A stretch of 64,000 nt of DNA from Halomonas eurihalina (lineage in GTDB: Bacteria > Pseudomonadota > Gammaproteobacteria > Pseudomonadales > Halomonadaceae), in contig NZ_VTPU01000002.1 in NCBI RefSeq assembly GCF_008274785.1, positions 1 through 64,000 on the forward strand, given 5' to 3'. The first letter of the stretch is position 1. Each line of letters begins with the position of its first letter. The notes beneath the pieces are model-generated. The model made no database searches. It saw nothing but the letters and a program-made list of their open reading frames with translations, and was not told the DNA's origin. The translations under genes were made by a program, and so were the position numbers. Shown here in pieces: positions 36,308 to 44,096 of this stretch.

Positions 36308-38032
36308 ATGTGTGGAATTGGCGCAATTAGTTTCAGGCAGCCGCGCTCAGCAGACATGGTGACAGCGTTAAAGTCTATCAATCGCAACCAACATGCGCGC
36401 GGTCCCGACGGGAGCGGAATGACACTTGCCGCTTCGAGTGGCATCGGCATGGTGCGGTTACGCATGCGCGCCGAAATGGCGGAACCTGAACCGATCCCTC
36501 TGGGTAATGAGTGTTTTGCTGCCTATAACGGCGAGGTTTATTGGGACGGTGTAACCTTGCCCGAAGGCGGCATGGGTGAGGTACTGACGCTGGTTGGCGA
36601 TCAGCCCGAAGCGGTTGATGGAATGTTCGCCATCGCAACGCTCGATCGTCGTCAAGACAATATTCGCCTGCAGCGCGACCGCTTCGGAATAAAACCGCTC
36701 TATAAGCGCGAAATCGAAGGGGGCGTAGCAGTTGCTTCGACGATCAGAGGGCTGATTGGGGCATTTGGCCGACCTTCTGTGCGACATGCTGCGATAGAGC
36801 AATTTTTAGCCTTTGGGCGGCCGCTCGATGGTGGTTCCTTCTTTGATGACATCTCTGAGGTTCCACGAGGAACACAGTGGGTGATGACCGGCGGGCAACT
36901 AGTTCCCGAAACCTCGCTACATGCAATGTCGGAGCCGCGCACAAGTTTTGCATCCGAGTTTGTTCTACCCAAGACGTTACGTGTGGCACTGCAATCCTCG
37001 CTACAAAGAGTGCAGCCATCGACACGGGCGATGGGACTTGCAGTCAGTGGCGGGCTCGATTCGACTATCCTTGCCGATCAACTTGCAGAGATGGGGGTCG
37101 AGGATCTGCGAACAGTCAGCATACGTGTTGCGGGCAGTAGCGACGGAATCTCAAATTTGAGCCAATTAGGTATCAAGGCAAGGGCTGCGCAAAGCTGGAC
37201 TCATACCACTCGGACTGTCACCCCCGAAAGCTTCGCTCATGGAGTCGAACGCGCCGCAGCACAGATGGGAGAGCCGAGCCGAATGAGTTCAATTCCACTT
37301 TATGCAGCTCTGGCTGATTGTGCAGCTGATGCGGGAATTGTCATGCTCTTGGTCGGGGAGGGGGCCGATGAGCTGTTTATGGGCTATTCCAGCTACGCTG
37401 CCGTAACCTCGGGAAAAGCGACAGCGATCTCCGAGTTCCTAATACCATCCACGCGATGCCCATATCTAGATGCTCTCATGGGACCGGGGTTTGCAGCGCA
37501 GATGAAGACATTTGCGCATGATATCTATCCAGATATACCAGCGATGGCCCCGCTTGACCGGTTGCGCCAAATTGAGTTGGATCACAGCCTTGGCCCGCTC
37601 TTACAGCGCGCCGATCACTTGATGATGGCACGGTCGATCGAAGCGCGTACGCCTTTCCTGCATGGTTCTGTCCCCGAGCTGGCACTAGCGGTTCCTGCAG
37701 CGCGCCATATGGCGGGGGGGCAAAACAAGGCGCTGCTGCGCTCGGCTTTTCCTGAGGTGCAGAGCCGGCCCGGCCCTTGGCGTACGAAGCTTCCCTTCCG
37801 CGCCCCTATCACGGATTGGTTACGAGGGCCGTTACAAAGCTGGCTTGATGCGACACTGCGCAGTGGTGAGGAACTTTTGGTTGATCTGGGTTTACGACGC
37901 GCGGGACTGAATCTGGTGCGCGCAGATCTGGCACGGGATCGTGGTGCAGCATATGAGGTGGCTTATACATTGCTATCGTTAATCTTCTGGAAACGCTGGC
38001 TTGATGAAGGAGCGAATGATGCAGCTAGATGA
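36308..38032 (+). CDS. Glutamine-dependent asparagine-synthetase-like amidotransferase
   Basis: The 574-residue enzyme has an intact N-terminal glutaminase domain: Cys2 directly after Met (MCGIGA), the RGPDGSG motif and YNGEVY. The C-terminal ATP-pyrophosphatase domain holds AVSGGLDST (residues 247-252) and VGEGADELFMGY. Ammonia from glutamine would be used to amidate an acyl-adenylate. Beta-lactam synthetases share this fold but lose the N-terminal Cys, so amidation, as opposed to lactam closure, is the more likely chemistry. Its length and C-terminal region differ from housekeeping AsnB. It lies within the operon and overlaps the next gene by 17 bases. Confidence 0.87.
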   Translation: MCGIGAISFRQPRSADMVTALKSINRNQHARGPDGSGMTLAASSGIGMVRLRMRAEMAEPEPIPLGNECFAAYNGEVYWDGVTLPEGGMGEVLTLVGDQPEAVDGMFAIATLDRRQDNIRLQRDRFGIKPLYKREIEGGVAVASTIRGLIGAFGRPSVRHAAIEQFLAFGRPLDGGSFFDDISEVPRGTQWVMTGGQLVPETSLHAMSEPRTSFASEFVLPKTLRVALQSSLQRVQPSTRAMGLAVSGGLDSTILADQLAEMGVEDLRTVSIRVAGSSDGISNLSQLGIKARAAQSWTHTTRTVTPESFAHGVERAAAQMGEPSRMSSIPLYAALADCAADAGIVMLLVGEGADELFMGYSSYAAVTSGKATAISEFLIPSTRCPYLDALMGPGFAAQMKTFAHDIYPDIPAMAPLDRLRQIELDHSLGPLLQRADHLMMARSIEARTPFLHGSVPELALAVPAARHMAGGQNKALLRSAFPEVQSRPGPWRTKLPFRAPITDWLRGPLQSWLDATLRSGEELLVDLGLRRAGLNLVRADLARDRGAAYEVAYTLLSLIFWKRWLDEGANDAAR

Positions 38033-38993
38033 GGCTCTCCTTGGGAGCGGAAATCTGCGTTGTATTGCGCCGAATCGTCTGTACAAAAAGCTGAGCGTGG
38101 CGGGAATTAGAACGGCTTCTCTGCGGTGGCAAGGAGTACAGCTTACGCTTTTGCATTCGCCCTGCCCAACTGGGGTTCCAGTGTTGCTTTTGCATGGGGT
38201 TACCTATTCTGCAGCAAGTGTATTTGATTTGGCTGTGCCTGGTTATGAGCGGGCGGATTTCTCGACGCTGCTACAGCTTACGTGGCGCGGGCTAGATACT
38301 TGGGCACTTGATTTCGCCGGTTATGGTCTGTCAGGGCCACGCCCCTACCCCGATACTGAAACTATTAACGATTATGTAGCCCAGGTCAGAGCCGCATCCA
38401 TTGAAATTGAAGCCCGAACCGGAGTACTCCCAGTCTTGGTCGGATGGTCTTGGGGGGCGCAAGTAGCTAGCCGCTTCGCTGGTCACTACCCTAAAAGCTG
38501 CCCGGGACTAGTCTTCTGGAGCGGACTGTGGGGAGGTAGTGGCATGATCAATTACATGCGTGAGGTGAGGTTTCCCAAGGAGGTGCGCCGAAGAAACACG
38601 CCGACTCATGCAGCAGCAGACTTTCGTACACCCGTCGCTTATGCACCCGAAGTTCGTACGGCCTTTATCTCTCACGCCCTATCGTTGGATCCGACAAGTC
38701 CGACCACGGGCCTTCGAGAGACGGTGTTGAATATGCCGCTACACAATCCAGTGAATATAACCTGCCCGGTGCTTGCAATTCATGGAGAGCTAGATCCTGT
38801 CGTACAGATAGATGACATTACCGACTACGTGGCGGCCCTGGCTTCTCCGCACAAGTGGCATATTCGATTGCCGGGAGCCGATCACAACGCACAGTTTGGC
38901 CATGACCGAAACCGCTTGTTTGATGCTATCGCAGATTTCTGCATTACACATGGTTACAAACATGCCGCCATTTTGCCACAGGATGCAATATGA
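38016..38993 (+). CDS. Alpha/beta-fold hydrolase of the biosynthetic cluster
   Basis: The protein of about 325 residues has the nucleophile elbow GWSWGAQ, preceded by the HGVTYSA oxyanion-region turn, with acid and base in HGELDPV and PGADHNAQFGH. It has no signal peptide. Such enzymes act as esterases, thioesterases or C-C hydrolases. In this operon it may release a thioester or ester formed with the CoA-transferase, or act as an acyltransferase. The start (ATG 38016 or 38019) lies inside the end of the amidotransferase gene behind AAGGAG. Its stop overlaps the first ATP-grasp start in ATGA. Confidence 0.78.
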   Translation: MMQLDEALLGSGNLRCIAPNRLYKKLSVAGIRTASLRWQGVQLTLLHSPCPTGVPVLLLHGVTYSAASVFDLAVPGYERADFSTLLQLTWRGLDTWALDFAGYGLSGPRPYPDTETINDYVAQVRAASIEIEARTGVLPVLVGWSWGAQVASRFAGHYPKSCPGLVFWSGLWGGSGMINYMREVRFPKEVRRRNTPTHAAADFRTPVAYAPEVRTAFISHALSLDPTSPTTGLRETVLNMPLHNPVNITCPVLAIHGELDPVVQIDDITDYVAALASPHKWHIRLPGADHNAQFGHDRNRLFDAIADFCITHGYKHAAILPQDAI

Positions 38994-40261
38994 CCGTACT
39001 GATTCTCAATCGTTCCGCAATGTCCTATTCAGCTTATCACGAATGGTTTGATCTGCCACCAGAAACGCCGCTTATCTATTTTAGTTCACCTGGGCGGCGT
39101 GACCTGTCCGGGCCAGAACAGGTCGCTGCAGATTGTCACTATGCCAAAATTCGTGAATATGCTGATTACGACACTTCTGATCAGTTGGAGTGCGATGTTC
39201 TTGATCTGCATGCGCATAGCCCGGTCCGGGCGATCGTGGCGATGTCTGAATGGGATCAGGTCCGGGCCGGACGACTGCGCAGATTGTTAGGTCTCTCGGG
39301 CACGGAAGAGACTACAGCCACGGCATATCGCGACAAACTAATAATGAAGGAATATCTGTCACGTGAAAGGGTACCGGTGACTGAATTTTGTACAGCCGAC
39401 AACATGACAAATTTGGTTGAGTTCATTGAGAGAGTTGGCTATCCAGTGATAGTTAAGCCACGGCTGATGGCAGGGTCGGTAGGGCTTAATGTGCTGAGCA
39501 ACTTCGACGATCTTTCTCGTTTCGCACAGGGCGGGTTTGGTCCAGCGATGGAAACACAACACTTACAAATGGTTGAAAAGTTAGTGAATGTCCGCACTGA
39601 ATACCATATTGATGGTATCATCGTTGATGGCTCTCTGCGTTTTATTTGGCCCTCACGCTATGTAGGGGCAGTCTCCGATTTCGCATCTGACTCTCTTTTC
39701 GGAGCAATCATGTTGTCACCTGATCACCCGCAGAGAAAACCACTTTGTGCCCTTGTCGAGAGGACGATTCAAGCTTTACCTGACTTGACCACTAGTACCT
39801 TTCACGCCGAGGTCTTCGAAACAGAAGACGGACAGTTGCTGCTTAACGAGATCGGCTGCCGGACCGGAGGCTTCCGTGTCAACGATTTAATCAAAGCAGG
39901 GTTTGGACTGTGGCTGAACCGTGAATGGGCGAGACTACAGGCTGGACTTGTAGCGCATGTTGCCCCGCCTGAACTACCGAAACAGCTGGCTGGTTACCTA
40001 TTATTACGCCCACGCCAAGGAATTGTGCGAGAAATTCCGTCACATTGCCCGATGCCTTGGATCTTCGATTACCGCACAGATGCGCGACCGGGCGACTGTT
40101 TTGCGGGCAACGTATCATCAACTAGCCAGTTGGCCTCAGTCGTTGTCACCGGGCAGAGTGAGTCGGATGTCGAGCAACGTTTACAAGAAGTCTATGAGTG
40201 GTTCTATGCCGCACTGCGTCTAGAACCGATAGAAGTGCCAGAAGCCAAAGGAGTATTATAA
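38990..40261 (+). CDS. ATP-grasp ligase 1 of the cluster
   Basis: The 423-residue protein is an ATP-grasp carboxylate-amine ligase. ATP-binding elements are seen in YRDKLIMKEYL, YPVIVKPRLMAGSVGL and MVEKLVNVRTEYHIDGI, and the metal-binding end reads LLLNEIGCRTGG. It is clearly a paralogue of the next gene: both start with a hydrophobic strand (VLILNRSAMSYSAYHEW against VILHRAALANAPYHDW) and share GYDTS-like, RARLRDYLG and RDK segments. These ligases join a carboxylate to an amine through an acyl phosphate. It would form one amide bond in the product. ATGA and TAATG overlaps on both sides indicate tight coupling. Confidence 0.85.
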   Translation: MTVLILNRSAMSYSAYHEWFDLPPETPLIYFSSPGRRDLSGPEQVAADCHYAKIREYADYDTSDQLECDVLDLHAHSPVRAIVAMSEWDQVRAGRLRRLLGLSGTEETTATAYRDKLIMKEYLSRERVPVTEFCTADNMTNLVEFIERVGYPVIVKPRLMAGSVGLNVLSNFDDLSRFAQGGFGPAMETQHLQMVEKLVNVRTEYHIDGIIVDGSLRFIWPSRYVGAVSDFASDSLFGAIMLSPDHPQRKPLCALVERTIQALPDLTTSTFHAEVFETEDGQLLLNEIGCRTGGFRVNDLIKAGFGLWLNREWARLQAGLVAHVAPPELPKQLAGYLLLRPRQGIVREIPSHCPMPWIFDYRTDARPGDCFAGNVSSTSQLASVVVTGQSESDVEQRLQEVYEWFYAALRLEPIEVPEAKGVL

Positions 40262-41529
40262 TGGCTATTGTTATACTGCACCGCGCGGCACTGGCCAACG
40301 CACCCTATCACGACTGGTTGCGCAACGTTGAGGAACCGATTTATCTGATCGTCTCGGCCGCCAAGTTGAGTGCGTTCAACGAACGGATTGAAGACCTGCC
40401 TCAAGGGCGTTATGCCGCTGTCAAAGTTGTTGAGGGATACGATACTAGCGGCGAGGTGGAGCTGCTTGTACTTGATATCGCGCGTCGCGAGCCGTTACGC
40501 GCGATTCTCGCTCATGCCGAGTTCGATATCGAGCGAGCGGCACGACTGCGCGACTATTTAGGAATACCCGGACAGAAGACTGACAGCGCACTTGTCTTCC
40601 GCGACAAAATCGCAATGAAGCAGGCTGCACAGCAGGCAGGTATTCCGGTAGCTAATTTTTCCCCTCTTGAGAACGCACCGGGACTCCGCGATTTCGTTGC
40701 AGCCAATGGTCTGCCAGTGGTGATGAAGCCGCGCAATGGAGCGGGGGCATGTAACATCACTGTTCTACAAACACAGACTCAGGTTGCAGAGTTGATCCAA
40801 GAGGGGGTTTCTCCGCCACTCAATATTCGGAATAACTGGATGCTTGAAAGCTATGTGCCAGGTCAGACCTATCATGTCGATGGGCTGGTGCTGGATGGGG
40901 AAATTGTACTGAGTTGGCCGTCAATCTATACCACTCCCTCGCTTGACTATCTTGGTGCGACAGGGCAGACCAATGCTAGTCACGTGCTATCCTCTAATAA
41001 TCCTCTATGTGCACGACTGAACGACTTTACAGCTCAGGTACTTACCGCTCTTCCGACTCCACGCAATACGGCTTTTCATGCAGAGTTATTTCACACTCAC
41101 GACGGACAACTCGTACTGTGTGAGATCGCCAGCCGCACTGGTGGCGCGCGAATATGCGATGCAATTGCTGCCTGTTTCGGAGTGAACATCTCGGAACGTT
41201 GGGCTCAAGCAGATTGTGATCTGTTATCTGATACGAAAGTGACCCGTGGAGGAAGTGGGTTGCCCCAACCTGCGGTACTGGGTGGCTGGGCACTAATCGC
41301 ACCGCGACCCGGCCGTATAGAGCAGTTGCCCAGTACTTGTCCTTTGTCTGGGGTCGTAGATTTTACTCTAAATATTGAAACCAAACAGGTTATTGGGAAT
41401 CCGAAGGCCGCCACTGACAGTATCGCGAGCTGTGTCTTCCAAGCCGAAACAGAGACCGATTGTCGTGCGACGATAGAGAATTTTCGCAACTGGTTCGCAC
41501 AAGAATGTCATATCTCAGAAGTGTCATGA
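40261..41529 (+). CDS. ATP-grasp ligase 2 of the cluster (paralogue of ligase 1)
   Basis: This 422-residue ATP-grasp ligase shares domain order and many motifs with the preceding gene (FRDKIAMKQAAQ, LPVVMKPRNGAGACNI, MLESYVPGQTYHVDGLVLDG, LCEIASRTGG), but the two are well diverged, so the duplication is not recent. Two related ligases in series suggest two different amide bonds or two amino acid partners. Its ATG shares a base with the stop of ligase 1 (TAATG), and its own stop overlaps the MFS start (ATGA). The amine and acid substrates are unknown. Confidence 0.85.
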   Translation: MAIVILHRAALANAPYHDWLRNVEEPIYLIVSAAKLSAFNERIEDLPQGRYAAVKVVEGYDTSGEVELLVLDIARREPLRAILAHAEFDIERAARLRDYLGIPGQKTDSALVFRDKIAMKQAAQQAGIPVANFSPLENAPGLRDFVAANGLPVVMKPRNGAGACNITVLQTQTQVAELIQEGVSPPLNIRNNWMLESYVPGQTYHVDGLVLDGEIVLSWPSIYTTPSLDYLGATGQTNASHVLSSNNPLCARLNDFTAQVLTALPTPRNTAFHAELFHTHDGQLVLCEIASRTGGARICDAIAACFGVNISERWAQADCDLLSDTKVTRGGSGLPQPAVLGGWALIAPRPGRIEQLPSTCPLSGVVDFTLNIETKQVIGNPKAATDSIASCVFQAETETDCRATIENFRNWFAQECHISEVS

Positions 41530-42710
41530 GCAGACATTTCCGCCTCGAAGTGGCGTTCTCAGCCTTTCTAGGGTCGCGCTTTCTTTCGTTGTTAGCCGAC
41601 CAAATAGCACTGCTGGCTATTCCTGTCGCGGCTTACATGATGACGGGGACGGTTGTATGGTCAGGCTTGGCCTTGGCCATACAATGGGTGCCACGGATCG
41701 TGCTGTTGCCATTCCTATCACGCGTAGTCGATCTATATCCTTTGCGAGTACAGTACCTGTTGGTCGACTCGACCCGGGCACTGCTTGCATTACTATTAGT
41801 CTTTACACCTAGCCTAGCTCTGATACTACTTGGAGCAGGGGTGTTATCACTTCTCAACGGCTATGCTTTCGTGATCCTAGAATGTACTGTAGGAACTCGG
41901 TTCAGTCGTGATGCGCTAACACGAATGCAAAGCCGATTGCAGGTAATTGAAAACCTCTCTCGAGTTTTGGGACCGGGCATTGCAGGCTTCGCATTGTCAG
42001 CAATTGGCCTACCTTTAACACTGGCGATTTGCTCTGTTCTTTTCGTTGTAGCGTATAGCCTAGGCACTATATTCTTTCCGCATGATATCGGTGAAAAAGT
42101 ACAGACACAGACTGAAGGTTGGTTGCAAAATCTGCGCAGTAGCGCCCACCTATTATGGAGTGTAAGGCCGTTACGACGCCTAGCTGGCCTGACTCTAGGA
42201 TTAAATTTCCTTGACGGGGTACTGACTGCGTTGATGCCTGCCCTCCTTGTCACCCGATTAGGCCAGAGCGAAACAGTGATCGGCTATCTCAACAGCGCAG
42301 GTGCACTGACGGTAATATTAGTTATGATTGTCGCGTCCAAGCTAGCTAGCGAGAAAAGGGTCAAGGTTCTTGGTCACGGAGCTCTTGCAGCCACGATAGT
42401 TGCAGTAAGTGTAGTTTCGACTGCTTCCTCGCTGACCATATTTACTTTGGCCTATATCGTTTACTTAGTCGCGAACTCTGTTTTCGTTCTCTATCTACGC
42501 ACTGAGCGTGTGCGTCACATCCCAATCGAACATTTTGGACAGGTCCTCGGGGTGTTGATTGCGGTAATCCTATCGGCTATTCCATTATCTGGCCTTGCGG
42601 TGAGCCTTCTGAGCAAAGTTTGGTCTATCGATATAATCATGCTGTTCTCAGTCATGGTGGCAAGTTTCGTCTACGGATTCTCCTTCTTCAGTACACGGGT
42701 GAAAAAATGA
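41526..42710 (+). CDS. MFS transporter, probable product exporter
   Basis: The 394-residue protein has 12 predicted membrane segments. It belongs to the MFS group related to enterobactin exporter-like and macrolide-efflux-like proteins (start FRLEVAFSAFLGSRFLSLLADQIALLAIPVAAYMMTG split over helices 1 and 2, and RVVDLYPLR in the first cytoplasmic loop). Its place between the ligases and the isomerase, with ATGA overlaps on both sides, points to export of the cluster product and thereby self-protection. Import of a precursor is less likely but possible. Confidence 0.82.
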   Translation: MSRHFRLEVAFSAFLGSRFLSLLADQIALLAIPVAAYMMTGTVVWSGLALAIQWVPRIVLLPFLSRVVDLYPLRVQYLLVDSTRALLALLLVFTPSLALILLGAGVLSLLNGYAFVILECTVGTRFSRDALTRMQSRLQVIENLSRVLGPGIAGFALSAIGLPLTLAICSVLFVVAYSLGTIFFPHDIGEKVQTQTEGWLQNLRSSAHLLWSVRPLRRLAGLTLGLNFLDGVLTALMPALLVTRLGQSETVIGYLNSAGALTVILVMIVASKLASEKRVKVLGHGALAATIVAVSVVSTASSLTIFTLAYIVYLVANSVFVLYLRTERVRHIPIEHFGQVLGVLIAVILSAIPLSGLAVSLLSKVWSIDIIMLFSVMVASFVYGFSFFSTRVKK

Positions 42711-43858
42711 ATTCTCAGAAGAGAGGTGACCATTTTCCACTGCGACTTATTCGCGGCGGATCTTCCAAAGGAATTTTCCTGCGTGAGACTGACATTCCTT
42801 CACCAGGCCCCGAGCGTGACGCCGTCATTTTGAAGCTTTTTGGTACGCCGGATATTCGTCAAATCGACGGTTTGGGAGGCGGCGACAAGCTAACAAGTAA
42901 GCTTGCAGTCATGGGAAAGGCGCTTCGGAAAGATTGCGATGTGTCTTATTTATTCGGGCAAGTCGGCACTAAGTTTTCCGATCTTGACTGGCAGTCGAAT
43001 TGTGGAAATATTAGCGCTGGCGCAGCACTATTTGCTGCCCTTGACGGATTAGGAGATCGTGACGGGGCAACAATGTCTCTTAGTATAGAGCAACGCAATA
43101 CTGGGCGAAAGTTGCTCGCGAGAGTTCCCATGGCAGGGGATATACCTTCCCGTACGGGAGACTTTGAGATTGGTGGAGTTCCTGGCACCGGACCGCGAAT
43201 TGATCTCGATTTTGCCGACTTTGCTGGCAGTACACTGAATCAAGGTTTGTTTCCGACAGGTGCGCGGGCTGACCTCATTACTCTGGCGAATGGCATACAA
43301 CTTTCTGCCACAATCATTGATATCGCTAATCTGAGTGTAATTGTAGCAGCACGTGATTTGGCCATCGATCTATTAATGCCGATTGATGCTCTGCAAAGAG
43401 ACTATGCGTTGCGCACACGTCTTGATACGATCCGCGCTGCAGTCGCCATTCGGCTGGGGATGTGCACTCAGGAAGGAGTGGCTACATTCCTTCGTCGCAG
43501 TGTTAATCCCTTCATTCATATCGTTGCACCGCCCTGCACCTATCCCAGCATCAACGGAAATGAGGTCAAGGCTGAAACGCAGGATATCTGGAGCCGTTCC
43601 TACTCACGCGCCACATTTTCTAAGGCCTTTCCCGGCTCGGGTGCGGTGGGATTGGCGGTTGCAGCGAGGCTGAAAGGCACAGTTGCCAACGATGTAGCGT
43701 GGTGCGGCGATAATCCAAGTCAGGTATGGGTAGGGCATCCTGGAGGACTCCTATCGATGGAGGTCGCAAGCACGGAAACAGTAAGAGAGGTACAGGTTTC
43801 GCGAGCAGTGCTGGGCCGAACTGCAAGGTTGCTACTAGAGGGAGTCGGTTATGCTTAA
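42707..43858 (+). CDS. PrpF-type cis/trans isomerase
   Basis: The 383-residue protein has the two-domain diaminopimelate-epimerase-like fold of the PrpF family: start LIRGGSSKGIFLRETDIP, GLGGGDKLTSKLAVM with the catalytic Lys, NCGNISAGAALFA with Cys99, and the late VWVGHPGGLLSMEV. PrpF proteins isomerise 2-methylaconitate, aconitate or oxalomesaconate. No prp genes are near, so a role in the cluster is likely: shifting a double bond in an aconitate-like intermediate derived from the condensing enzyme. The start overlaps the MFS stop (ATGA). It closes the overlapping operon. Confidence 0.86.
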   Translation: MNSQKRGDHFPLRLIRGGSSKGIFLRETDIPSPGPERDAVILKLFGTPDIRQIDGLGGGDKLTSKLAVMGKALRKDCDVSYLFGQVGTKFSDLDWQSNCGNISAGAALFAALDGLGDRDGATMSLSIEQRNTGRKLLARVPMAGDIPSRTGDFEIGGVPGTGPRIDLDFADFAGSTLNQGLFPTGARADLITLANGIQLSATIIDIANLSVIVAARDLAIDLLMPIDALQRDYALRTRLDTIRAAVAIRLGMCTQEGVATFLRRSVNPFIHIVAPPCTYPSINGNEVKAETQDIWSRSYSRATFSKAFPGSGAVGLAVAARLKGTVANDVAWCGDNPSQVWVGHPGGLLSMEVASTETVREVQVSRAVLGRTARLLLEGVGYA

Positions 43859-44022
43859 TCCTCGATCAAAACTTTTACTCTCCAATTTAGTTATGACAGA
43901 AAGTTTGCATCGAGAAAGCGAATGAGCTGATGGGGAGGGAGGTGTAACTATTGTCCAGCATCAATTCAAAGCAGTTTTTTCGTGCAAAACCCGTTTTTCT
44001 AATACCGGACATTAAGCTTATG

Positions 44023-44054
44023 ATACCTTATATGCAAAATATGTATTATAGGTG
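44023..44054 (+). promoter_or_regulatory. A+T-rich imperfect palindrome before ligase 3
   Basis: The stretch from ATACCTTATATG to ATTATAGGTG forms an imperfect inverted repeat in the 238-base gap after the isomerase gene. It could be an operator or part of a separate promoter for the third ligase. The evidence is by eye only. Confidence 0.4.
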
Positions 44055-44096
44055 CTGAATAGCGTCGGTGAATTATGGATAGAAAGGAATGAGCGA

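Noticed and set aside
36308..38032. Calling the cluster a beta-lactam (clavam or tabtoxin) pathway
   Set aside because: The oxygenase plus Asn-synthetase fold is suggestive, but the glutaminase Cys is intact and the tabtoxin-specific lysine-pathway genes (TabB/DapD-like) are missing.
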